From contig JBBDYH010000097.1 of the NCBI GenBank assembly GCA_040901795.1, forward strand, positions 1 to 21,543: DNA of 21,543 nucleotides, given 5' to 3'. The translations under genes were made by a program, and so were the position numbers. Below, piece after piece: positions 1 to 6,887 of this stretch (positions are counted from its first letter, which is position 1; every line of letters begins with the position of its first letter). The notes under the pieces were generated by a model. That model saw only the letters and a list, made by a program, of their open reading frames with translations. It ran no database searches and was not told the DNA's origin. Source of the stretch: JBBDYH01 sp040901795 (GTDB lineage: Bacteria; Planctomycetota; Planctomycetia; Pirellulales; JALHPA01).

Positions 1-50
1 GCGCAGCGTTCGCAATGCTGAGGTTGAGGGTTCGATCCCCTTCCGCTCCA
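1..50 (+). tRNA. tRNA-Ala(CGC), 3' part (5' end lies outside the window)
   Basis: The sequence folds as the 3' two thirds of a tRNA. The anticodon stem is CAGCG (4-8) with TGCTG (16-20), and its seven-base loop TTCGCAA (9-15) gives anticodon CGC, which reads the alanine codon GCG. The variable region is AGGTT. The T stem is GAGGG (26-30) with CCCTT (38-42) around TTCGATC. The 3' acceptor strand CCGCTCC (43-49) is followed by discriminator A50. U at position 70 of the tRNA (T47 here) fits the alanine G3:U70 identity pair, although the 5' partner is outside the window. CCA is not encoded. The last 42 bases are duplicated at 2755-2796, so the gene is an integration target. There is no T-run directly after it, unlike after the right-hand copy. 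Confidence 0.93.
9..50 (+). repeat. Attachment core, left copy (tRNA 3' end)
   Basis: This 42-bp block is identical to 2755-2796. Its 5' edge is the first base of the anticodon loop; the base before it differs between the copies (G8 versus A2754), as do the bases after it. It is the left junction of the integrated element and also supplies the functional 3' part of the tRNA. Confidence 0.9.
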
Positions 51-90
51 CCTTACGCCACAAGCACTTAGCGCGACCACCTTTGCGCAA

Positions 91-107
91 CTCTGCACGA
101 TGCAGAG
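91..107. promoter_or_regulatory. Perfect inverted repeat upstream of the integrase
   Basis: CTCTGCA (91-97) and TGCAGAG (101-107) form a 7-bp dyad around CGA. It lies 71 bp before the chosen integrase start and 41 bp inside the left attachment core. The half-site TGCAGAG occurs again near the right end of the element (2628-2634). It could be an operator for the integrase gene or an arm-type recombinase site. The role is inferred. Confidence 0.45.
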
Positions 108-177
108 ATTTGTGCAGACTTGCGTTAAGCCAGTCTCGGGCCTTCTGCGCAGTAAATTTGCCAGGAGGCCCTTTTTC

Positions 178-1221
178 ATGCGCGAGCCGAAGCCATTCTT
201 CCGTCGCCAAACTCAATCGTGGTATGTCCAAATCGGCAACCAGCAGATCAGCTTGGGCCGGAACAAGGAAGCCGCATGGGAAGAGTATCACCAGATCATG
301 GCGGCGCGCCGGTCCGAGCAGCCGACGCCCAACGACAGTGTGGTCTCGATTATCAACAAGCATCTCGCGTGGCTAAAGGCCAATCGGGCCGAGGGAACCT
401 TCAACCGGGCCATGCAGCATCTCCCGCACTTCGGTCAGCACATCGGGCCGAAGATGCGCGTTTCGGCGCTTCGCCCTTTCCATGTTCAAGAATGGCTGGA
501 TGAGAAGTACGCGAACTGTAGCGACGGTTACCGCAACACGGTAGTTACGACCATCAAGCGCGCCTTCTCTTGGGCTGCGGAGTTCGGTTACATCCACGCC
601 AGTCCAATCGCCAAGATGCCCAAGCCGCCGGCAGGGGTACGCGAATTTGTCGTATCGTCAGATCAATGGCAGGCGGTTCTGGATGCAGCTACGGACACGG
701 CGTTCCGCGAGTTTCTAGTCGTAATGTTGGTTTCTGGTGCGCGCCCTCAGGAAATGTGCCGAATGGAGAAGCGACACTTTCAGCCGAACTTTCGTCGGGT
801 GCAGTTTCCGGCCTCGGAGTCAAAGGGTAAGAAAACGCCAAGGAGCATTTACCTTCCCGACGAAGCATTCGCGATCGTGTCCCGACTAGTCGAAAAGCAG
901 GGCGAAGGGTATATCTTCCGCAACAGGCTGGGCAATCCGTGGAATAAGGACTCAGTGAACTGCCGGTTCCGCCGGATGAAGAGGGTGCTTAAGTTGCCGA
1001 AGCTCTGTGCTTACACACTCCGACACAGTTACGCGCATCACCGACTGGTCAGCGGCATGGATGCTCACGTTGTCAGCAAGTTACTTGGGCATTCCGACAT
1101 GCGGATGCTCGCAACTCGGTATGGCCACCTTGAACAGAAGCCCGACTATTTGGCGACACAAGCCAATTCCAAAAGCGCAGTCGTTGACCTGGCGACTTCG
1201 CCTCGACGTGACTCGGCTTAA
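178..1221 (+). CDS. Tyrosine recombinase / phage-type integrase
   Basis: The protein has 347 residues and catalyses site-specific DNA cleavage and rejoining, here presumably at the tRNA-Ala anticodon loop. I start it at ATG 178 because AGGAGG (163-168) lies nine bases before it; an in-frame ATG at 100 would add 26 residues with no ribosome site. Residues 1-150 hold an N-terminal element (WYVQIG near 15-20) and a SAM-like core-binding domain; the catalytic domain follows. Active-site candidates are Arg189 in SGARPQE, Lys216 in SKGKK, Arg282-His283 in YTLRHS, His305 in LLGHS and nucleophile Tyr315 in RYGHL. The His of the classical HxxR box is replaced by Tyr279. The gene sits beside its attachment site, as integrases usually do. 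It looks intact. Confidence 0.93.
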   Translation: MREPKPFFRRQTQSWYVQIGNQQISLGRNKEAAWEEYHQIMAARRSEQPTPNDSVVSIINKHLAWLKANRAEGTFNRAMQHLPHFGQHIGPKMRVSALRPFHVQEWLDEKYANCSDGYRNTVVTTIKRAFSWAAEFGYIHASPIAKMPKPPAGVREFVVSSDQWQAVLDAATDTAFREFLVVMLVSGARPQEMCRMEKRHFQPNFRRVQFPASESKGKKTPRSIYLPDEAFAIVSRLVEKQGEGYIFRNRLGNPWNKDSVNCRFRRMKRVLKLPKLCAYTLRHSYAHHRLVSGMDAHVVSKLLGHSDMRMLATRYGHLEQKPDYLATQANSKSAVVDLATSPRRDSA

Positions 1222-1440
1222 AAAGCTGCATACTCGTGTCGTGCTGAGGCTTCATTCTTCGCGCTTCAATCGCCTTACGGGAAGCGATGGCCTTTGAAGT
1301 AGCTCAAACGGTTCATCGTGGCGCATTGTAGCGAGTTCTCGTCTGTGCAATCTCACATATGCTTTCAGGCTTCGACGCGATTGACATTCGTATGCAGTCA
1401 ACCACAATGCAGGTAGGAGGGGGACAAACGAGGGAGTGTT

Positions 1441-2580
1441 ATGCTTCAAGTCAGCCGCGTCACAGCTTCAGTGGGTATTCTTCTGGTTGTGCTTGATTGG
1501 TCAGTCGCGAGACCGGTTCATGCACAGGCGACCTTTGTGGGGCTCGGAACATTTGGCGCTTCTCGCAGTGAAGCACACGACATTTCGGCGGACGGTACGG
1601 TAATTGTCGGCGTCGTCTTTGAATTCCCAGACAGCACGCATGGCGTCTTTCGATGGACGAGGAATCAAAGCACCATCTACAGGGAACTTGTGCGGACCAA
1701 AGTGGCAGTATCTGACGACGGCACAACCGTCGTAGGAAGCCGCTACTTTGGCATACCAGGTCTTGACGAAGCGTTTCGTTGGGTTCCAGATGAAGGTTTA
1801 TTCGAAGGCTTGGGTGATTTCCCTGGCGGCGCGTTCGACAGCGCAGCGTACGGCGTATCGGCCGACGGAAGCGTGATTGTGGGCAGCGGTAACGCTAATC
1901 AAAGTCCGAGGGCATTTCGGTGGACGGCGGAGGAGGGAATGGTTGATATTGGGCCCGGAACAGCCTATGGCATTTCCTCTGCTGGCAACGTAATTGTTGG
2001 TGCAGCAGAAACGGCGTTTCGTTGGACTGCCGCAACGGGGATGGTGGAGCTTGCTCCCCTTCCAGGGTCGATTGGGTCAAGAGCTTATGCGATATCCCCT
2101 GAAGGCACCGTAGCTGTGGGAGAACAAATCTTCCGAGCGACACAATCCTCAGTCCGGCAGGAGGCGTCGCGTTGGATCGAGCAAGGGGTCATTAGTTTGG
2201 AATCGGAGCTATGGGCTAGCACTGTGGCGCTGGATGTATCTGTAGACGGAACGTCAATTGTCGGAGGAGGAATCCCCAGATTGTCGGGAGCTAGAACGGC
2301 GTTCTTTTGGTCGCCCCAGACGGGCATGGTAGGTGTACAGGACTTGCTCATTTCACTGGGCGCGACAGGTCTTGACGGCTGGGCGCTCACACAAGCATAC
2401 GGCGTTTCCCACGACGGACGAACCATTGTTGGTCAGGGCATACATAACGGACGCTCGGAGGCATGGGTAGCGACCATCCCGGAGCCGTCTAGCATCATAC
2501 AGCTTGCAGTCGCGGCCGCCGGTTTCCTGGGCTTCGCCGTATTCAAAGCAATTCGATCCAATCTGCGCGTAACCGTATGA
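1441..2580 (+). CDS. Secreted HAF-repeat protein with PEP-CTERM anchor
   Basis: The protein has 379 residues. An N-terminal signal peptide has a hydrophobic stretch (about 8-18) and a likely cleavage after VHA near 26-28. The body is a chain of repeats built on the pattern D-G-x-x-I/V-V-G followed by A-F-R-W and G-x-x-x-L, typical of the 'probable extracellular repeat, HAF family'; at least six can be seen (for example SADGSVIVG and RAFRWTAEEGMVDIG). The C-terminus is a PEP-CTERM tail: IPEPSS at 346-351, one helix, then basic residues. By family knowledge such tails are processed by an exosortase, which is not in this window. It is the only cargo gene of the integrative element. AGGGAG (1431-1436) is a close ribosome site. 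The substrate and function are unknown. Confidence 0.85.
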   Translation: MLQVSRVTASVGILLVVLDWSVARPVHAQATFVGLGTFGASRSEAHDISADGTVIVGVVFEFPDSTHGVFRWTRNQSTIYRELVRTKVAVSDDGTTVVGSRYFGIPGLDEAFRWVPDEGLFEGLGDFPGGAFDSAAYGVSADGSVIVGSGNANQSPRAFRWTAEEGMVDIGPGTAYGISSAGNVIVGAAETAFRWTAATGMVELAPLPGSIGSRAYAISPEGTVAVGEQIFRATQSSVRQEASRWIEQGVISLESELWASTVALDVSVDGTSIVGGGIPRLSGARTAFFWSPQTGMVGVQDLLISLGATGLDGWALTQAYGVSHDGRTIVGQGIHNGRSEAWVATIPEPSSIIQLAVAAAGFLGFAVFKAIRSNLRVTV

Positions 2581-2596
2581 AGTCATCGCCATTGCA

Positions 2597-2647
2597 CCAC
2601 TGCACTGCGTTGCTAAGCGGTCGTGCGTGCAGAGAAAAATGCAGTGG
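2597..2647. repeat. Inverted repeat downstream of the HAF-repeat gene
   Basis: CCACTGCA (2597-2604) and TGCAGTGG (2640-2647) are perfect 8-bp complements separated by 35 bases. The pair begins 16 bases after the stop codon. With no T-run it is a weak terminator candidate; it could also be a recombinase or directionality-factor region near the right end of the element. Confidence 0.4.
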
Positions 2648-2653
2648 AACCTA

Positions 2654-2680
2654 TGTAATCCATGTAATTCTTGTAATCTA
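2654..2680 (+). repeat. Three 9-bp-phased TGTAAT iterons near the right attachment site
   Basis: TGTAAT starts at 2654, 2663 and 2672, exactly nine bases apart (units TGTAATCCA, TGTAATTCT, TGTAATCTA). They lie 75-101 bp inside the right core repeat. Short ordered repeats next to an attachment core are often arm-type integrase or excisionase sites. That role is inferred here. Confidence 0.5.
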
Positions 2681-2754
2681 CGAACAGTAAATTAAGATCA
2701 GAAACACGCAGAATGGCCGAAAAACGCGGGGTTGGGCACATGAGGGCGATTGAA

Positions 2755-2796
2755 TTCGCAATGCTGAGGTTGAGGGTTCGATCCCCTTCCGCTCCA
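2755..2796 (+). repeat. Attachment core, right copy (displaced tRNA-Ala 3' fragment)
   Basis: An exact copy of 9-50: anticodon loop, anticodon 3' stem, variable region, T arm and acceptor 3' strand, but no 5' half, so it cannot be a working tRNA. TTTTT (2797-2801) follows directly, as expected of a native tRNA terminator. It marks the right junction of the element and the original chromosomal flank. Confidence 0.9.
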
Positions 2797-2856
2797 TTTT
2801 TATCTGCCAAGGGTTTGCTGCTCTTCAGCACGTCGAAAACCTGCGCTCAGCAAGGT

Positions 2857-3891
2857 TCAGCGGGAGCGTGACACCCACGTCGCGGTCGACACTGTGGAGC
2901 GCCTTCCGCTTCTCCAAAGGCAACCGACGAGCGCTGCTACGCCAACACCGACCGCTGCGAGCACGCCCCGGTGCGTTGTCGCCCAAAGCTGCAAACTTCT
3001 TGCATGGGCGCGATCATCGAATTCGCCGTGTGCGCCGTGGTCGCCGGGCAGCGGCTCCCAAAGGTTATCGGGCCGTCCCTCATCGGCTGGTTTGTCCAAC
3101 ATCTGCGACTCATATCCCGTGCGCGCCAAATACCAGTCGCCGAGTCCAGGCGCGAGTTTGTTTCCTGCGATCGCAACCGACGTTGACATGCCAACGTTGA
3201 GCTCGCGGCGCTCGTGCTTGACGGCCCAGACGATCGCTTCGGCCGCTACTTCCGGTTGATAGATGGGAGGAACGGGTTGCGGCTTGCGCGGCAATCGGCT
3301 CTTGACCCAAGTGAACTGTGGCGTGTTCATCGCCGGCAGATGAACCATCGTGAGCCGAACATGGCTGTGGTCGTGTAGAAGTTCGGAGCGCACCGATTCG
3401 GTGAAACCTTGAATCGCATGTTTTGCACCGCAGTAAGCGGACTGCAACGGGATTCCTCGGTAAGCCAGCGCCGATCCCACCTGGACGATAACGCCGCGGT
3501 CGCGGGGCTGCATGCGCCGCAGCGCGGTCAGCGTGCCGTGGACATACCCCAGGTACGTGACCTCAGTGACTCGTCTGAATTCGTCGGGTGTCATTTCCAG
3601 AAAGGGCGAGAATACAGAGACCATTGCGTTGTTGACCCAGATGTCGATCGGACCGAATTCGTTTTCGATTGATACCGCGGCTGCCTCCACCTGCTCGGCG
3701 TCCGCGACATCGGCGGCAATGGCCACTGCTTCGCCACCCAGCAGCTTGACTTCCTCGCAAGCGGCATTGAGGCCGTCGCGTCCACGAGCGATAAGCCCGA
3801 TGGAAGCGTTACGTCGGGCAAAGGCTCGCACCGTGGCTCGTCCCACTCCGGCGGAAGCGCCGGTGATAACTACAACCTCTTTCTTATTCAT
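2857..3891 (-). CDS. Membrane-anchored short-chain dehydrogenase/reductase
   Basis: This is an NAD(P)-dependent oxidoreductase of 344 residues. The Rossmann glycine motif TGASAGVG is at 10-17, the NNA motif at 87-89, catalytic Ser140, and the Tyr153-x3-Lys157 pair in YCGAK. The classical fold ends near 250. A tail of about 90 residues ends in one hydrophobic helix (about 308-325, GVLAAVGVGVAALVGCLW) and a basic end, so the enzyme is probably membrane attached. I start it at the ATG giving MNKKEVVV; a TTG four codons earlier (3903) is possible. It is the last gene of the minus-strand operon, 17 bp after the four-helix protein gene. The substrate cannot be read from the sequence. Confidence 0.88.
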   Translation of the reverse strand: MNKKEVVVITGASAGVGRATVRAFARRNASIGLIARGRDGLNAACEEVKLLGGEAVAIAADVADAEQVEAAAVSIENEFGPIDIWVNNAMVSVFSPFLEMTPDEFRRVTEVTYLGYVHGTLTALRRMQPRDRGVIVQVGSALAYRGIPLQSAYCGAKHAIQGFTESVRSELLHDHSHVRLTMVHLPAMNTPQFTWVKSRLPRKPQPVPPIYQPEVAAEAIVWAVKHERRELNVGMSTSVAIAGNKLAPGLGDWYLARTGYESQMLDKPADEGRPDNLWEPLPGDHGAHGEFDDRAHARSLQLWATTHRGVLAAVGVGVAALVGCLWRSGRRSTVSTATWVSRSR

Positions 3892-3908
3892 GATCAACAC
3901 CAAGGTAC

Positions 3909-4385
3909 TTAGGGAATGGAGTAGAACGAGCCGAGAATGGCGCCAAAGATCACATGCGCGGCCACTACGGAAATCGGCGTTTGAATCCCGTAGTGCAATC
4001 CCAAGAATCCCGGCGGCTCTAGCTGGCGGACGACGGTGGGGCCGTATTGTTCATTCGCCATACGCGGGTGCAGACTCGGCAAGAAGGACATGAGGACCGT
4101 TAGTACAAACGAGGCGTGGATAAAACCCGTTAGCGCGCCCAGCCACCACGCCGCCAAACCCCAGGCGTGAAAAGCGGCGATATAAATAAGGGAAAAGACC
4201 CAACCATTTACGAAGTGGACCAAGATCCCGATCAGCTTGGCCCGGTCGCGGTTCGGCGTGAACATCGTTCCCAATAGGTAAGGTAGATTCATCCGCGTCA
4301 CGCCCAGGCCCTGACTACCGCCGAGGATGGCCGTCAATACGACGGTGCTCACAAAACCCCACAGCAGCCAGCTATACCAGTTCAT
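3909..4385 (-). CDS. Four-helix integral membrane protein, unknown function
   Basis: The protein has 158 residues and about four hydrophobic helices: roughly 5-24, 50-70, 75-101 and 136-156. Landmarks include GGSQGLGVTRMNLPYLLGT after helix 1 and LHYGIQTPISVVAAH before the last helix. I chose ATG 4385 because GGAG lies nine bases upstream and the hydrophobic N-terminus starts there; the frame stays open further upstream but only as the shadow of the GH15 gene. It follows the GH15 gene by 13 bp and precedes the SDR gene by 17 bp, so all three are probably co-transcribed. I do not recognise a functional family. Confidence 0.72.
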   Translation of the reverse strand: MNWYSWLLWGFVSTVVLTAILGGSQGLGVTRMNLPYLLGTMFTPNRDRAKLIGILVHFVNGWVFSLIYIAAFHAWGLAAWWLGALTGFIHASFVLTVLMSFLPSLHPRMANEQYGPTVVRQLEPPGFLGLHYGIQTPISVVAAHVIFGAILGSFYSIP

Positions 4386-4398
4386 CTTTGGAGCTCCG

Positions 4399-6261
4399 TT
4401 ACAAGTTGCTCGCGGCCGCCTCCCGCGAATAGCCGGGGTCCACCGGAGACGCGCTACGGCCGGTTTCTCGTTCCGCCAACGATAGGGCGGCGTTGATGAG
4501 ACCGACATGCGTAAACGCTTGGGGGAAATTGCCGAGTGCGTCTCCGGTTTTGGGATCGATCTGCTCAGCAAAGAGACCAAGGTCGTTGGCGTAGGCGGCG
4601 GTCCGAGTGAAGGCGTCGTGCGCATCTGGCACACTGCCGCCCCCTCTTGCCAGAAAATCGACGTCCCAGAAGCAACTGATCCCGAAAGCGCCCTCGCCCA
4701 TCTTGAGGCTCTGCTCCTTCCGGTAGAGCAGGCCCGGCGCCGGAGAGAGTCGCTCCCTGATCCTTCGGTGCGTCCGCTGCATCCGCTGAGAGGACGCCAC
4801 ATCAAACAAGTGCGCGGCCATCAGCAACACGCTGGTGTCCAGTGTCTCTCCGTCGAGCAATTGGGTGTAACATTCGAGGTTCGGATTCCAGCCGCGATCT
4901 TCGATATCCCTGCGAATTTGCCTGCGGCTTTCCATGAACTGTTCTATCGGGAGGCCCCGGACATGGCCGTGGTCGTGCATTTCGAGTAGCCGGTCCAAGG
5001 CGACCCAGCACATCAGACGCGAGTACGTGTAGTGCCGGCCCGGTGCACGGTCCTCCCAAATGCCGTTGTCGGGCTTGTGCCAGTTTCGGCAAACGTATTC
5101 GCCGAATTGGCGGAGCATCTTCTGCGTTTCACGGTCCAATTCGCCGCCGCTTTTGACAAAGTGCGTTACTGCCTCGATCACTTCGCCGTAGGGGTCGAGT
5201 TGAAATTGAATTCCAGCGTGGTTGCCGACGCGGACCGGCTGCGAGCCGGCATAGCCTGCGAGGTGAGAGAGCATTGATTCCTTGCTGCGGTCCCCACCGA
5301 AGACATCGTAGAGCACCTGTAATCTCGGACGAGTGAGCCGAGTTGCATGCAGCATCCAACTCACGAACGCCTTGGCTTCGTCGACGAAACCAAGACCAAA
5401 CAGGGATCGCGCCGTAAACGCCGCATCGCGCAGCCAACAGTAGCGGTAGTCCCAGTTCTCGCCGCCGCCGATGCACGTTGGCAGCGACGTCGTCGGCGCC
5501 GCAATCATCGCGCCCGATGGTGCATAGATCAACAGCTTCAAAGCCAGCGCACTGCGCACCACCTGCTCACGGTAGGGCCCGTGGTAAGTCGCACGGGCAG
5601 ACCAACGCTGCCACCATTCGGTTGTCAGAGCGAGTTTCCGCCCTACGAGCTCACCCAGCGGCGCGAGGACCGCCGGGCCTTCGGCGGCAAAGGCCAGCGA
5701 GAAGGCCACAGCCTCGCCCGCCGTCAGCCGGGCACGAGCAGTCAGCCCGCCCTCCTTCGCCGACCCAAAACTTACGTCGCTGCGAAGGGTGATTAGCCCT
5801 GATTCGGTTTCCAGGCGCAGGCCCAGGGCCCCCATTTCGCGGATGCGGACCTTCGCCCGGCCAAAGTCGGGACGTGGGTCGAAGTGGGACTGAATCTCTA
5901 TCTCGCCCTGCTCACATTCCACCCGCCTCACCAGCTCGTGCTCCGGCCAGAGCATCGTTCGCTTTTGCTCCTCGGAGGTCGCGGGCATGAAGTCGGTCAG
6001 CACGACTGTGCCCGTGGCCGTGCGGAAGCGTGTCGCCAGCACGTTGGTCCCCTCGATGTAGCGGCGCTCGATCTGCGCGGGCTGGGCGGGGGCGATGCTC
6101 CAAGACCCGCCGATCCGCGGGTCGAGGATCGCCCCGAACAAAGAGGGACAGTCGAACCTGGGCCAGCACAACCAGTCAATGGAGCCACCGCGGGAGATGA
6201 GTGCAACCGACCGTCCGTCGCCGATCGCAGCATAATCGTTGATCTTTGGCTGGCCGACCAT
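4399..6261 (-). CDS. GH15 family glycoside hydrolase (glucoamylase/trehalase type)
   Basis: The enzyme has 620 residues and would hydrolyse alpha-glucosidic bonds. GH15 members of this architecture include glucoamylases, glucodextranases and mycobacterial-type trehalases. An N-terminal beta-sandwich (1-225) opens with YAAIGDGRSVALIS and GSIDWLCWPRFD. The (alpha/alpha)6 barrel follows, with GGGENWDYRYCWLRDA at 265-280. The likely general acid is Glu403 in GIWEDR and the base Glu566 in FAEQIDP, followed by GNFPQAFTHVGL. There is no signal peptide, so it is probably cytoplasmic. I start at ATG 6261, four bases after the DoxX-like stop codon, which suggests translational coupling; a TTG at 6303 would overlap that gene. 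It stands next to a DoxX-like and a four-helix membrane protein. Whether the substrate is trehalose or a glucan cannot be decided. Confidence 0.92.
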   Translation of the reverse strand: MVGQPKINDYAAIGDGRSVALISRGGSIDWLCWPRFDCPSLFGAILDPRIGGSWSIAPAQPAQIERRYIEGTNVLATRFRTATGTVVLTDFMPATSEEQKRTMLWPEHELVRRVECEQGEIEIQSHFDPRPDFGRAKVRIREMGALGLRLETESGLITLRSDVSFGSAKEGGLTARARLTAGEAVAFSLAFAAEGPAVLAPLGELVGRKLALTTEWWQRWSARATYHGPYREQVVRSALALKLLIYAPSGAMIAAPTTSLPTCIGGGENWDYRYCWLRDAAFTARSLFGLGFVDEAKAFVSWMLHATRLTRPRLQVLYDVFGGDRSKESMLSHLAGYAGSQPVRVGNHAGIQFQLDPYGEVIEAVTHFVKSGGELDRETQKMLRQFGEYVCRNWHKPDNGIWEDRAPGRHYTYSRLMCWVALDRLLEMHDHGHVRGLPIEQFMESRRQIRRDIEDRGWNPNLECYTQLLDGETLDTSVLLMAAHLFDVASSQRMQRTHRRIRERLSPAPGLLYRKEQSLKMGEGAFGISCFWDVDFLARGGGSVPDAHDAFTRTAAYANDLGLFAEQIDPKTGDALGNFPQAFTHVGLINAALSLAERETGRSASPVDPGYSREAAASNL

Positions 6262-6265
6262 AGAT

Positions 6266-6718
6266 CTACCGAGCAACCGGCATCGGAGCCGAGCCAGTAT
6301 CAAACTGTTGACTCAGCCGCGCCAAGGCCAGTGCGCCCAATGCCAGACCAACGTCGCGGAGCGCAATGTCATAAAAGTTCTGTGCGAGCAACAGATTGAT
6401 GACGATACCTGCCAACCACGCGGAGACGACGTAGGCGAAAATCTTCGGCTTGATCGCTACGCCGATACCCGCCACGATTTCGATCACGCCCACAGCAAGC
6501 ATGAAGACGTGTCCGTTTCCGCCGAGAATCTGATCGACAACGGGCGCCAGGTAGAGGTTCCAATCGACCAGATAGTGAAAGAACTTGTCTGCTCCGGCGA
6601 CGATCGGAGCCACAACGAACGCCAATTGCAGTACGCGATATGCCTGGTAGGCCGGACTGCCGGCGAGTGGACCAACGCGGTCCTGTGTAAATGTTCCTGC
6701 CGGTGTTGCCTGAGCCAT
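6266..6718 (-). CDS. DoxX-like small membrane protein
   Basis: The protein has 150 residues and four hydrophobic helices (about 28-43, 69-90, 93-112 and 120-136). The pattern GADKFFHYLVDWNLYLAP after helix 1 resembles DoxX-superfamily membrane proteins, which are often linked to redox or stress functions. I start at ATG 6718, with GTGAGG six bases upstream; a longer open frame runs back through the promoter region and is not coding. It is the first gene of the minus-strand operon and is divergent from the SufR-like regulator. Family assignment rests on topology and one motif, so it is moderate. Confidence 0.75.
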   Translation of the reverse strand: MAQATPAGTFTQDRVGPLAGSPAYQAYRVLQLAFVVAPIVAGADKFFHYLVDWNLYLAPVVDQILGGNGHVFMLAVGVIEIVAGIGVAIKPKIFAYVVSAWLAGIVINLLLAQNFYDIALRDVGLALGALALARLSQQFDTGSAPMPVAR

Positions 6719-6782
6719 GGGGCGCCTCACTTTCGGAAAACGGGCAAGAATCAATAGATTAACAATCTCGTAGGCTACACGA

Positions 6783-6811
6783 ATTATTCCGTGACCTATA
6801 GAATAAGTCAA
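6783..6811 (-). promoter_or_regulatory. Promoter and overlapping operator-like repeat for the DoxX/GH15 operon
   Basis: On the minus strand TTGACT (6806-6811) and AATAAT (6783-6788) are 17 bp apart and match a sigma70-type promoter. The inverted repeat TTATTC (6784-6789) / GAATAA (6801-6806) covers the -10 element and touches the -35 element, where a repressor would act. A further TTATTC lies at 6825-6830, towards the regulator. A second small dyad, AGATT/AATCT (6756-6768), lies downstream. The link to the neighbouring regulator is inferred. Confidence 0.5.
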
Positions 6812-6887
6812 ATGTTGATGGTGTTTATTCGGATGTGTTGACGAGAACCACAAGGGAAGTGAGCCTCTAAAGCGGCGTGAATTCCAA

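Larger units (their letters stand above)
9..2796. mobile_element. Miniature integrative element in the tRNA-Ala gene
   Basis: An exact 42-bp direct repeat (9-50 and 2755-2796) bounds a segment with a tyrosine integrase directly next to the tRNA and one cargo gene. The repeat begins at the first base of the anticodon loop and ends at the discriminator base. This is the geometry known for tyrosine integrases that cross over in the anticodon loop and restore the tRNA on integration. The right copy is followed by TTTTT, as a native tRNA terminator would be, and the left copy is not. So the left tRNA appears to be rebuilt with element-borne 3' sequence, and the right copy is the displaced original end. 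I see no excisionase, replication or conjugation gene. Confidence 0.85.

Noticed and set aside
2613..2831. 72-aa open frame antisense to the right tRNA fragment (contains GAEGDRTLNLSIANS)
   Set aside because: This is the well-known false translation of the reverse strand of a tRNA 3' end; no ribosome site or family.
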